Assembly (NCBI RefSeq): GCF_035222485.1
Contig: NC_085922.1
Span: forward strand, 3,177,001-3,241,000
Direction: 5' to 3'
Source of the DNA: Podospora pseudoanserina
Taxonomy: Eukaryota > Ascomycota > Sordariomycetes > Sordariales > Podosporaceae
DNA: 64,000 bases
Shown: positions 44,500-53,855 of the stretch, piece by piece
Position numbering within the stretch: the stretch's first letter is position 1
Layout: each line of letters starts with the position of its first letter
Made by a program: the position numbers and the translations under genes
The notes under the pieces: model-generated
The model's database searches: none
What the model was told of the DNA's origin: nothing
What the model saw: only the letters and a program-made list of their open reading frames with translations

Positions 44500-45417
44500 A
44501 TGCGCTTCTCAACAGCAACCGCGGCCCTCGCGGCCCTCGGCCCCCTCTCCGCCGCCGCCGCCGAGTCCCCCTTTGAGCAATACAAAGCCAAATTCCAAAA
44601 CTTCCTCTCCAGCTTCTCCGGCAGCGCGGGCATCCCCGAAGCGGCCGACAATGTCCAAGTACCCATCCCCAAGCCCAAGAGCAAGACGGTAGAACCCAAG
44701 AAGATCGACACCTTGACTCTGGCCAACTGGAAGGACACGCTTTACGCCCCCGTTCACGCCGAGGCTACCATTCCCGAGGAGTGGCTGGTGCTCATCACGG
44801 GCGGGAACAAGACTTGCTTTGGTAATGCGCCCCTTTTCCACTCTCTGTCCCCAAACTACAGTCAACTGACCCCTATGAAATTTCCAGGCCGCTGTGACAA
44901 ACTCGATACGGCCTTTTCCCAATCGGCACTCAAACTCGCCTCTCTCAAACCAACCCCCGATAATCTCCACCTTGCCAGTGTGAACTGCGACGACGAGCCT
45001 GTCCTCTGCAACTCTTGGTCTGCCTCCACGGGCGTGATCTGGCTGTTTGAGATTCTCCCTGCCCCTACCGAGACAGGGCTGTACGTCAAGCGCCTCAATA
45101 CGACGACTGTGACCTCGCAGGACATTGTCGACGCGTATGTGGCTCCCAAGGAGGAGTGGACCAAGGTGGAGAGCGACAGCTACTTTCACCCTATTGATGG
45201 GTTTTTTGCCAAGAATGGCCTCGCGGTGCCGCTGGGGTGGTTTTTCTGGGGGTTGAATGCTGTGCCGAGCTGGGTTATGATGTTGGGCGTGAGCTTTGTT
45301 TCGAGGTCGATGATGAACAAGAGAGTCGAGGGCATGGCTGGGGGCCCGAGGGCTGGTGCGGGTGCCCCTGCTGCTGCTGCGCCGAGGGGGGCTGCGCCTG
45401 GGGATGCTCGGTCATAA
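44500..45417 (+). CDS. Secretory-pathway membrane protein with thioredoxin-like domain
   Basis: Exons 44500-44821 and 44888-45417 (283 aa); intron GTAATG...TCCAG with a CTGAC branch site, a multiple of three without a stop. A signal peptide is visible (ATAALAALGPLSAAAA). The luminal part contains LTLANWKDTLYAP, WLVLITGGNKTCFGRC, a helix, LHLASVNCDDEPVLCNSW and GVIWLFEILPAP, an order like the first half of a thioredoxin/PDI domain. The active-site pair is spaced as C-x3-C (CFGRC) rather than C-x2-C. A hydrophobic segment near residues 225-250 (VPLGWFFWGLNAVPSWVMML) is a transmembrane helix, leaving a short Ala/Gly/Pro-rich tail. Likely an ER membrane protein. Redox activity is uncertain because of the atypical cysteine spacing. 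Confidence 0.75.
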   Translation: MRFSTATAALAALGPLSAAAAESPFEQYKAKFQNFLSSFSGSAGIPEAADNVQVPIPKPKSKTVEPKKIDTLTLANWKDTLYAPVHAEATIPEEWLVLITGGNKTCFGNAPLFHSLSPNYSQLTPMKFPGRCDKLDTAFSQSALKLASLKPTPDNLHLASVNCDDEPVLCNSWSASTGVIWLFEILPAPTETGLYVKRLNTTTVTSQDIVDAYVAPKEEWTKVESDSYFHPIDGFFAKNGLAVPLGWFFWGLNAVPSWVMMLGVSFVSRSMMNKRVEGMAGGPRAGAGAPAAAAPRGAAPGDARS

Positions 45418-45684
45418 GGAGAGAGAGTAAGGGGTTTGTTGGTAGGAAAGGAGTAGTAGCTGGTGTTTGAAAGGGTAGTTTTATGGTAGTGGGGTGTGTG
45501 TAATAGTGTGTCCCTGAAGAGAGCAGCGCTGGAAACATAGCGTTTGGGGTTTCTTGTTTCTTTTTTCTTCTCTCTCTTTTTTACTTTTATTTATATATCA
45601 GAGGCTGGGAAATATGGGATCTGGTGGGCGATGGAAATGGAAATCGGTTTTATCTGAGACAAGAGCGCACTTTTTAGGGGGGCA
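45418..45684. other. 3' region
   Basis: Spacer between the thioredoxin-like gene and the inverted-repeat element. T-rich near 45552-45597; no gene. Confidence 0.5.
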
Positions 45685-45921
45685 CACCCTGCCCACAAAA
45701 TGATTGACACAGCAAAAAGTAAGTTGGCCCCTGTGATGTTGTAAACCATGCCTCGAAAGTAAATTAATAGGCCTTTTAAACATTTTAAAGGCCTATTTCA
45801 TCGTCTTTAAAGGCCCTTTGATTATCTTTAAAGGCCTATTGATTATCCTTCAAGTTGTAGTTTGCAGTATAACATGGGCTAACCAACCTATTTGTGTGCC
45901 AATCATTTTGGGGGCAGGGTG
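45685..45921. mobile_element. MITE-like element, 237 bp, 27-bp terminal inverted repeats
   Basis: The left arm 45685-45711 begins CACCCTGCCCACAAAATG. The right arm 45895-45921, read on the other strand, begins CACCCTGCCCCCAAAATG. The 27-base arms match at 25 positions. Similarity continues weakly about 35 bases further in (AGTTGGCCCCTGTGATG against GGTTAGCCCATGTTATA). The core has several copies of TTTAAAGGCC, including a hairpin with stem AATAGGCCTTT/AAAGGCCTATT (45766-45797), and two units of CTTTAAAGGCC followed by YWTTGATTAT. There is no coding capacity. The element lies between two convergent 3' ends. No clear target-site duplication can be fixed: both flanks are G-rich (AGGGGGGCA and AGGTGGGGG), and TA occurs about 10 bases out on each side. 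Superfamily not assigned. Confidence 0.75.
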
Positions 45922-45996
45922 AGGTGGGGGGTTAGGTGTCAGGGCGTGCGTGCTGCTCATCTTCGAAATATGTAGAGAAACTTGTTCTTCAAAAAT

Positions 45997-46630
45997 TCAT
46001 GATCGGTTCTTGTCTTTGCACGTCTCTTGCAGCCCTTGCAACCCCTCCAAGACCTGCTCGGGCAGTTTGGGGTTTGCCAGACGGCCGTAGCGGAGATCGC
46101 TGAGGTCGCCGACAGTTTTCTGGACGGACGCCAGCAGGGAGGCTTCCTCGGATTGGAGGAGCTGGAGCTGGGATTCGAGTTCGGAGATGGCGTCCTGGAG
46201 GGAGGGGAGAATGGATTGGAGGGTGTGGTTTTTGTTTTGGGGGGGGGAGGGTACCCAGCTTTTTGGAGGAGGGGGGCCGGTTAGTTATTGTATGTGTTTG
46301 GGGGTGGGGGGAGGTGAAACTAACCATTCTTTCAATGTCAATCTCGTCGTCTTGCTCTTGTGCTTGAGCTTGGGCTTCACGCCCGGCTTTTAGGACGTGG
46401 CGCCGCAGGGCTTTGCCTTGACGGGCTTGGGACGAGATTTCTTCGGATATGGTGTCGAGGAGGGTGTTGCGTTGGGATTGGAGGTCGCGGTAGAGGGTGC
46501 GTATATGGGGAGAGTGTTGCATGGGTTTGGGGAAGAGGGAGGTGAATTCTTGGAGAGAGATGATGGCGGGGAGTTGGGCGGGGATGAGGAGGTAGTTTGT
46601 TAGGATGGTGGTTTCGGTGATGGGGGGCAT
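45997..46630 (-). CDS. Cnl2/NKP2-family kinetochore protein
   Basis: Predicted small inner-kinetochore subunit of the COMA/Sim4-associated group. Exon 1 is 46630-46325: ILTNYLLIPAQLPAIISLQE and FTSLFPKPMQHSPHIRTLYR are typical of the family, followed by a basic helix. Intron 46259-46324 (GTTAGT...AAAAG). Exon 2 ends at 45997-45999 and encodes a clear coiled coil: HTLQSILPSLQDAISELESQ, then LQLLQSEEASLLASVQKTVG and DLSDLRYGRLANPKL. With this splice the two parts are out of phase by one base, because a run of nine C (coding strand, 46238-46246) starts exon 2. Eight C would give a clean 188-aa protein. Skipping to the AG before DAISELE would restore phase but lose conserved HTLQSILP. Conservation therefore favours an indel in the run. 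Confidence 0.75.
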
Positions 46631-47336
46631 TTTTTGTCTTTGTTTGTGAGATGTGTGGTGGTGAGATGATGAGTGGGATGATGAGTGAGATGATGAACGA
46701 GATTGATGAGTGAGATGGTGGGTGGTGATTGGTGTGAGGTTGGCAGCTGGGAATGTTGTGTTTGATGAGAGGTTGTAAGGTGGATAGATGGAGGGATGAG
46801 TCTATGTCAGTATCGAATGAGTTGGACTGTTGTAGAAGCATGGATATGAGTTTGAATGACGCGTAAAGTGGCTTGCTGCAGGCTGAAGGAAGTCGCTGAG
46901 AGGCGCTAGGGGGGTTGCTGCTTCGCGTGTTCCCGTGATCCGTGCTCTCAGAGATCCTTGGTTCCTATCTATCAACTCCCATCCCTGACTGTTGTCAAGA
47001 GCCAAACACCCAAATCTTCCTGACTTTTCATTCACTTATCGTCGACAAACAGCCGACGCCGAGATCTCACAAACTCTAACCAAGGACCCGCAGATACTGC
47101 GTGTTTTCGACTTGCTCCCCTCACCGCCGAGCATTTTCTGGGCTGCTTAGTCGTCGACTTTTTTTTTGTCGAGAGAGAGAGAGAGAAAGAGAGAGAAAGA
47201 GAGCGAGACGGTAACCACACCCCTTGATGAATCTCACTGGTCGCTTCATTCATTTTTATTGACGCCTATTTAGTTGTCTATCGAGATTTTTGACGCGATC
47301 AAGACCTCTGGCGCAAAAGGAAAACTAGAATTTTGC
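46631..47336. promoter_or_regulatory. Divergent intergenic region NKP2/EAF3
   Basis: About 700 bases with purine/pyrimidine-rich repeats: GATGAG-like units at 46660-46730 and GAGA runs at 47174-47206. It must contain both promoters. No gene seen. Confidence 0.5.
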
Positions 47337-49870
47337 ATGATGGCTCCATCCAAAGCCACCCAGGCTCCCTTTGTCAAGGATGAGCGGGTCCTCTGCTTCC
47401 ACATGGAGATGCTGTACGAGGCCAAAATCCTCGACGTTCAGGCCGCCGACAATAGTGACGGCTGGCAGTACAAAATCCACTACAAGGGCTGGAAGTCCAG
47501 CTGGGATGACTGGGTCCCGCAGGACCGCGTTCGCAAATTCACAGACGAGAACAAGGAGCTGGCTTCGCAACTCATGGCCCAGTACAAGAACCTCCAGTCC
47601 GGCAAATCGAAGGGACCTAAGAAGGGAACGACTGCTGCTCGCACCGGTGGTTCCGACATGAGTTCTGCTCGTGGCAGTGAGGAGCGTACCCAGCAGGGGG
47701 CGACGACGGCCAGCGGGCGAGGCAATCAGAGACGTGCTCGTGATTATGATCTTGAACAGGTGAGTTGGCATTTGCATTTGCTTACATTGTTTGTCTTTCT
47801 GCGACACAGTCGGGCCGGGTGCCTTCCTTTTTGCATTTTACACACACAACCATCTGCCTCTTGAAACACAATATCTTGAATTCTGGAGGAGAGCTTTCAT
47901 GGGTGGTCGACTGCCCGGGACATCACTTTTGAAGCATAACTTGGAGGTATCACTTGGAGTTGGGACGAAAGAGATTTGGTGAATCAACACTGGGCCGGGG
48001 GGATCAGAGCAACAACATTCGACTGTGGGTGAATAAGGAGGGTCACTCTCTGGCGTTCTCACAATAGGACCCGCGTTCAGCACCGCACACAATAGTAGCA
48101 TGGCGTTGCTCCCTCTGCGACTGTCCAGCCGTTTCAAGCCAGCCCTCGCCGACTACATCTTCTTGAACAATTCACACCCACCAATCTCCAATCTCGGCGT
48201 TGCGGACCTTTTCCCACCACAATACCCTCAGTCGCAGGACCACGACATCGACACATCTCGGCGAAAGGAGCAATTTTCAAACACATGTACAAATATCTAC
48301 AAATTGTCGTGATCCGGTGCTGCAATGCCTCCTCTTCGAAGATCAACTCGCGTCGTCCCTCCTCGGCCTGCCCCAACCACTCGAGTCACTCGAGCCACCA
48401 AAGCAAAGATGATCCAGCCAAAGGAAGACGAGACAATTGAGGAAAAACTTGCGCGGTACGCTGCTGAAGCCGACTTGCACGACAACCTTACTGTGCTTCC
48501 AACCCCTGCGACTTCGGTCTATGTTAAAAACGGCCGCATCAATTTTGATGATCGCTACGTGATGAAGTCTCAGCGCTCCGACAAGGGTAAGATTGGCATC
48601 AATCACCCCAAGATTCTCAAGGCCAGACAGCAGGGCGTACTCCCACAGGCGATGGCGCAGATTGAGCGTAACTGGGAGTATATCGACCCCAGCTTCAACC
48701 CCCCCCTCGCCGGACTCCCTGCCGAGGTTCGATACCCGGACCGGGTGCCTCACTTCAAGTCTGGGCAGCCTGGTGCTGCCGACACCCTCTTGAAGTTCGA
48801 ACAAGCGACCCGAGTTTTTCATTGCAAGCTCCAGAGGATGGTGTTCAACATCCAGCAGTTCATTCTGTCCTGCGGGGAAGTAGTCGACGAGGCTAGCGAG
48901 GACACCTCCCCGCTTGCCTTTGAGCGAGTTTTTGCTGTTCCTCGTGGCTGGTTTATCTCTTCGGACAAGGTGTTGGCCCCGAGGGCTTATCGGTTGATTC
49001 CCGATTCTGTATGTTTCTAACTGTCATGACGACTACCTTCGACACAAGCGTTGGGAGGATACAACCTTTAGCTTTTTCTTTATCATTCTTCCAAACTATC
49101 GATCCGAGTAGATTGATAGCACATCCTGTGTCCAGTGGCAGGGCGCTTCTTTGGTTTGGTTTGATTTCTGAAATATACAGCAAGCTAACATGTTACATAG
49201 GAGGACAACTTCCACAACCGCCCCTCGATCAATATCCCTCTCCCCGACCACATGAAGGCTCTCTTGGTCGATGACTGGGAGAACGTCACCAAGAACCAGC
49301 AGCTGGTGCCCCTGCCCCACGCTCATCCCGTCAACGAGATTCTGGACAACTATCTCGCCTACGAGCGCCCTCACCGTGAGGAGGGTTCATCTGCCTATGA
49401 CATCTTGGACGAGACTGTTTCGGGTCTCCGCGAGTACTTTGATCGCTGCTTGGGCCGCATTCTGCTCTACAGGCATGTCGTTCTTTGAGCTCTTTTGGTA
49501 GGCCGTCGACTGACTGATATCGTAGATTCGAGCGTGGCCAATACCATGAGATGCACCAGTTGTGGAACTCATCCGACCCCAACCACACTTGTGCCAGCGA
49601 CACCTACGGTGCTGAGCACCTGACTCGTCTCCTTGGTATGTTTTCTTCCTACACTCCTGCACAATTGAGGAGCGTGCTAACCACATCCCGTATACAGTCT
49701 CGCTTCCCGAGCTTATCGCGCAGACCAACATGGATCAGCAGTCCGTCAACCGCCTCCGCGACGAGCTGGAGACGTTCACAAAGTGGTTCTCCCGTCAGCA
49801 TTCTCGCTACTTCGTCAACGAGTACGAGCAGCCCGGCAATGACTACGTGGATGCGGCGAAGAGCACTTAG
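47337..49870 (+). CDS. EAF3: EAF3/MRG15 chromatin protein (chromodomain + MRG domain)
   Basis: Subunit shared by the NuA4 acetyltransferase and Rpd3S deacetylase complexes; its chromodomain reads methylated H3K36. Exons 47337-47759, 49201-49472, 49526-49635 and 49698-49870 (325 aa). The chromodomain (residues about 10-65) has KDERVLCFHMEMLYEAKILD and YKGWKSSWDDWVPQDRVRKF. A Ser/Thr/Gly linker ends in RRARDYDLEQ, and the MRG domain starts EDNFHNRPSINIPLPDHMKA and includes LLVDDWENVTKNQQLVPLPH and ILLYRFERGQYHEMHQLW. The two domains are separated by a 1,441-bp intron (GTGAGT...ACATAG, with GCTAAC 17 bases before the end) that contains another open frame. The second intron (49473-49525) must use GC at its 5' end to keep LLYRFERG. 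Two ATGs are adjacent (47337, 47340). An open tail follows the TAG. Confidence 0.9.
48325..49020 (+). CDS. Unknown open frame nested in the EAF3 intron
   Basis: A 231-codon frame on the same strand, wholly inside EAF3 intron 1. It starts at ATG 48325 (a TGA closes the frame 15 bases upstream) and stops at 49018-49020. The product begins with a basic Arg/Pro/Thr segment (RRSTRVVPPRPAPTTRVTRA), then a mixed charged/hydrophobic region (DDRYVMKSQRSDKGKIGINH, QGVLPQAMAQIERNWEYIDP, FHCKLQRMVFNIQQFILSCG). No family is recognised. Composition and codon choice look like a normal gene, not random intron. Near the end the sequence reads IPDS followed by GTATGT, a good 5' splice site in phase 0. The EAF3 MRG exon begins in phase 0 at 49201, so the frame could be spliced onto the MRG domain as an alternative first exon, or end on its own as a nested gene. 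An alternative short intron (GTATGT...CACAAG, to about 49036) would add a short hydrophobic tail. Confidence 0.5.
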   Translation: MPPLRRSTRVVPPRPAPTTRVTRATKAKMIQPKEDETIEEKLARYAAEADLHDNLTVLPTPATSVYVKNGRINFDDRYVMKSQRSDKGKIGINHPKILKARQQGVLPQAMAQIERNWEYIDPSFNPPLAGLPAEVRYPDRVPHFKSGQPGAADTLLKFEQATRVFHCKLQRMVFNIQQFILSCGEVVDEASEDTSPLAFERVFAVPRGWFISSDKVLAPRAYRLIPDSVCF

Positions 49871-51208
49871 GATAATGCTCCTCCTCTTGCATCCCCTAGC
49901 GCGGCGTCGTCGACCCTGTCGGAGCTCAGCTCGCCCGACTCATCGGATTAGATGATTGCGATGCAGAGGTGCAAGCGTCTGGCATGACAGCGATGGATAC
50001 GGCTGAAGAGGCAGTCGTCGGGTTATCCACTTGAGTGAGGGTATCAGCAACCGACATCGGCTTTTTCTTTGGTGTTTTACTTGCCACCCACGGGCAAAAG
50101 CCTTGTTCACTCTTCATCACTTATCAAAGTCACCATCTCGATTTCGACATCAGCCACATCTACTGTATCACCACACAAACTTGAGTTTTTCCTCCTCCAC
50201 AAATTCCTCTGGACATATCTGCTTCACTTCGGTGTAGCTTGGCCGCTCTTTTTCCTTGATTAATATCCGAAAGATCTGCCACTCTGGTTAGATGCGACTA
50301 GGATGGTCAGGGAAGAAGAGAGAGGTAGAGAGGGAAAGACTTCTTCGTCAATCAATTCATCACACTGCACACCACAACGTCTTCTACACACTGCACAACC
50401 CAAAAGCCCGAATTTTTATTTTCACCAAGCGACATGTTCTTCCTTTTTCTCTCTGGGCTTCATTTTTCCGTTGTTCAAGGGGGGTTAGGATTGATATCAA
50501 CTGGGTGGTTCTCTGGGGAGGGTTGTCTTTTTTTCTTTTTCTTTTTCTTTCTTTTTTCTTGTTTTCGACTATTGTACACTTTTAGGATCCAGGTAATCAT
50601 CAGCTCATCATGACTGGGCAAGCAAGCCGTGAGGCAAAAACAAGGCCAGTTTTTCGTTTTCGACAGGTAAATCAGAGGGAAAGGTCTCGGTTTTATTCAC
50701 TCAGAAAGAAGCATTTGATAGGAGCCAGGGAAGCTATGGTTGGTGGACAAGGAGGGCACAAGGGTGAGCTTGGACTTACTTGGGAAAACTTGCTGTGGCT
50801 TTCAGGGTTCTTGGAAATTTTTTTTTTTAGATGGGTAGGGAAGAGGCGAATACTAAGAGATTGTTCTCAATTATTATTTGTTGGGGTGTGGTGATGGTGA
50901 TGTGACGTGCTTTGTGCTGGCTTTTGCTTGTGGTTTTGATGTGGTTTTTACTGGTCTCTTTGGGGGTTGAAGAGAGGTTAGGTATACGAGTTGGTAATGT
51001 GTCAATGTGTTGATGGCATCTCTGGAGAGCACCCATTTGGTGAACTCTCCTCTCACCTCCAACTCCGACATCACGAATTCGAGCGGTATTGTCATGCGTT
51101 CATTTTCCTTTATTTCCCTTTTGGTATCCCCCAACAATATCATACATTCCCTTCCCTTTCCCTTCCCTTCCCTTCCCTTCCCTCTTTCCTCCCCCTTTCA
51201 TCCCCCAT
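49871..51208. other. Convergent 3' region, no gene supported
   Basis: About 1.3 kb between EAF3 and the uL30m gene, which converge. The first 81 bases stay open in the EAF3 frame after its TAG. The remainder has T-rich runs (50528-50563, 50819-50829) and a CCCTT array (51148-51185). Other frames here are short and domain-free. Confidence 0.5.
51148..51185. repeat. (TTCCC)n pentanucleotide repeat
   Basis: About seven TTCCC units with one slip, just downstream of the uL30m gene. Confidence 0.9.
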
Positions 51209-51586
51209 TCATAATCTAACCTGTCCACCCCCCTCAGTCCTAACCCCCTCAACTGTCATCTCCCCGCCCTCCTCCCCCCGAAGGCTAGCCAAAACCCTCG
51301 ACCCAACCTTTTGCCCCCCATCCTCCATCCTCGGCACCATTTTTTCCAAGTAGAAGCCGCTGTCGGGTCTCCTCTCAGCCTTGACCTCCCACTTTTCCAG
51401 CTTGCGGTCGACCTCGGCGACTTTGACGAGTTCTTTCACTTTCATGATCATGCCTGCGAATTGGGGCTCGACGGGGTGGTAGACGGTCTGGGAGCGCTTG
51501 TGGAGGCCGAGAGCAGATAACACGTCGCGGGTGCGCTGGGGGAGGCCGATGGCTGAGCGGTGGAGGGTTATGCGGAAGTAGGACAT
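51209..51586 (-). CDS. MRPL33: Mitochondrial large-subunit ribosomal protein uL30m (MRPL33)
   Basis: Component of the mitochondrial 54S subunit. Single exon of 125 aa from the ATG at 51586. The frame is open upstream to 51748, but the family start [20 protein letters not shown] fits directly here. The uL30 core is short and clear: [40 protein letters not shown], then [16 protein letters not shown] fungal-type extension of about 60 residues follows ([20 protein letters not shown] and a Gly/Glu-rich end). No long presequence is visible, as in yeast Mrpl33. Confidence 0.85.
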   Translation of the reverse strand: MSYFRITLHRSAIGLPQRTRDVLSALGLHKRSQTVYHPVEPQFAGMIMKVKELVKVAEVDRKLEKWEVKAERRPDSGFYLEKMVPRMEDGGQKVGSRVLASLRGEEGGEMTVEGVRTEGGGQVRL

Positions 51587-51929
51587 GATGGCGGTGGGAT
51601 GTGTGGCTGTGGTGGTTGTGGGAGCTGGGAGGGGGTTAGCTTGCGTTCTGAACGGGAGGGGAAATTGGTAGGGTGTTCTCTCCGAGGCGTGAATCCCCTC
51701 CAGATCTGGGGAATCAAAAAGTCGGCTGCTCGACGAGGACAAGAACAAACCTTTTTGTTATCTCCTTTTTCCCTTCTTCTCCTTCTCAGCAAGCTAGCGA
51801 CCAGCGGCGCGAACCCAATCTCCGACTCGACTCGTGTGATTTACTATCTCTTCGGACCTTCGTTGACGAACTGACAATCTTCGGAGTCGGCAGCAAAACA
51901 GTCGCGATAGCTGGGTCAATCAGCGATTC
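51587..51929. promoter_or_regulatory. Divergent intergenic region upstream of uL30m
   Basis: About 340 bases. It would serve as a shared promoter if the small gene at 51930 is real. No site assigned. Confidence 0.4.
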
Positions 51930-52358
51930 ATGCCAAGGCCTACCCATCCCAGTCCAACCCCAACCCCGGAGCCGCCCAAACTCAAAACCACGGAAGAAAT
52001 TCTGCCGGGCTTTTCCGCCTTTTTGGGACCGGAGCTTTTGGTGGGGTTCAACGTTCCCCACTATAGCTCCCGCTTCCAAGTTCTCAAGGTGCCCAGCTTG
52101 TAATGGCTTGACACCGCCGCCGGGAGCTCCGTCATTGAGGATGGTACGGATGTCAGATGCTTCCGACCCGACCGAGCCGAGGACTTTTTAGCAATGCTGA
52201 GGATGAGGAGAATGAGATTAGATTTGCAACGATCAGAGAATGGTGAGGAAATCCATGGGGCTTGGGTTACACGGAGTACACATCCACCCACCAACCACCA
52301 CCATCACCAGCATTCCCGTCCCCCGGGCAGTTCGGCGATTCAGCTCCTTTGCGGGTAG
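51930..52358 (+). CDS. Doubtful small gene, unknown product
   Basis: ATG 51930 opens a frame with Pro/Thr-rich start (MPRPTHPSPTPTPEPPKLKT) and a more ordered part (EEILPGFSAFLGPELLVGFN, VPHYSSRFQVLK). It meets a TAA at 52101. A 51-base intron from GTGCCC (52089) to TTGAG (52139), with CTTGAC 27 bases before its end, would remove that stop and stay in phase. The reading then continues DGTDVRCFRPDRAEDFLAML, RMRRMRLDLQRSENGEEI to a TAG at 52356. A GTAGGT at 52354 may be a further 5' splice site, so the true end could be downstream. No family recognised. The composition is gene-like, but the evidence is only an open frame and weak splice sites. Confidence 0.3.
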
Positions 52359-53855
52359 GTAACTTTGAGGCCGACGACAAAGTACCAGTACATTGGTATG
52401 TACAGCTACTTTCGAGTTGTTTTGACACAAAGCACAACTCCGCAGGTTCCATTCAACACGATACCCTGGAACAACCAACAACCCAAGGAAAGCTTGCGGT
52501 TCCACCTGGATGCGAGGAGGGGGGGAAACATTCATCCAAGCCAAATCCTAACCGCCAAAATTGGCAACAGCTCGTCTGTCTGTCTGGCCGTCCAAGCCGG
52601 CATTTCAACATTTGTCAGTGGACAGTAGTTCCAGCCCGGAAATCTATCCATCCATAGGAGGTGAGCTCTCAAACGACCCCCGCCATTGTAACATCACCAC
52701 CACTTATCGACATCAGAATCGTGGGTATCAACTTGGCGATGTGTTCGCAATGATTGAACAGAATGGGGAAAGTTGAAGTCCAGAATTCCAAATTCTACAC
52801 AGAATAAGGGAGACAGAGACCCCCACGATCTTGATATCCTTGATCGAGGGCGCCATCCCAAAGCCAAGAAGGCCGCTCACCCGCATCGTCAAAAGCCAAT
52901 TCCAAATACTACATCACTAGCCTCAACCTTTCTCGAGCAAGCATCTTCACTGCGTTTCCAGAACCTTGGCGTACATGAGATGCAACTTCACTCACCACCA
53001 TAGCAACAAAATGTAAAACATCTCGACACACATTCCTCTTTCATTATAATCCCCTAGTTCGCCATGTGGAGGATGTACCTCCTGAATGTTGGACCCCGAC
53101 GCAATGCAAGCTGCAGGAACAGCCCGAGAACATAGTCAAGATAAGGAGCAATGTGAAGCTCACCCTGGTCCCATGTGGGCAGGCAGTGACTATCATGACA
53201 CCGGAGCTGCATACCACGAGGCAAGGCACTGCGGGATGACGGGCATCATGTCCAACACAGCAGGTCCCCATCTGATCACCATGCATGTCGGAGGACAGAG
53301 GTACTGTGCATGTCCCACTCTTCCAAATAGGCACAAGAAGCAGGGACGGAATTGACTCGCAGCTTGCTAGGGAATTGCCATCTCGAGTATCCTGGCGCAA
53401 CCGTTCACCGAGGGATGGTATTCACTCAGGGATGGTATTCATGAAGATACACTTTCGGACGAAAATCATGGACCATCACAAGCACAAAATCTCTCACGGT
53501 AAACCAAGTACAGCAACAAATCACTTCCATATCTTCATTAAAGTGCTTAGCTATGTAACTTAAAAATCACAACAAGAGGTGTTCAAATCCCATCCCTTGG
53601 TTTCCCATCCATGACCGTCCCCACCACCCATCCGTACACAACCCCCCCAATGTCTAGCATCTTTTCCACATGTTGCATGGATAGCAAACAAAAGACGAAA
53701 AGACATCAGAACAATACAGAGTTCAAAAAAAAATAATAAAAAAAAATCATGACCAAATAATTCCATTCGTTGACGTAAAAAACGTGTAGTTTCCTCTAAA
53801 CCCATGTCCGTTTGCGCGCCAACTTTTGATTTGTCTAACAATGCCCAAAAACCGC
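52359..53855. other. Intergenic, no gene firmly supported
   Basis: About 1.5 kb. Short frames at 52262-52776 and 53044-53560 overlap on both strands and lack domains; some of the first could belong to the doubtful gene upstream. The last 250 bases are A-rich and are probably the ACL1 3' UTR. Confidence 0.4.

Noticed and set aside
48325-49020. Treating the nested frame as a cassette exon between the EAF3 chromodomain and MRG domain
   Set aside because: A TGA closes its frame 15 bases upstream of the ATG with no AG acceptor between, so it can only be a first exon or a separate gene.
53576-53592. GTTCAAATCCC resembling a tRNA B box
   Set aside because: No matching A box or acceptor/anticodon stems could be found around it.
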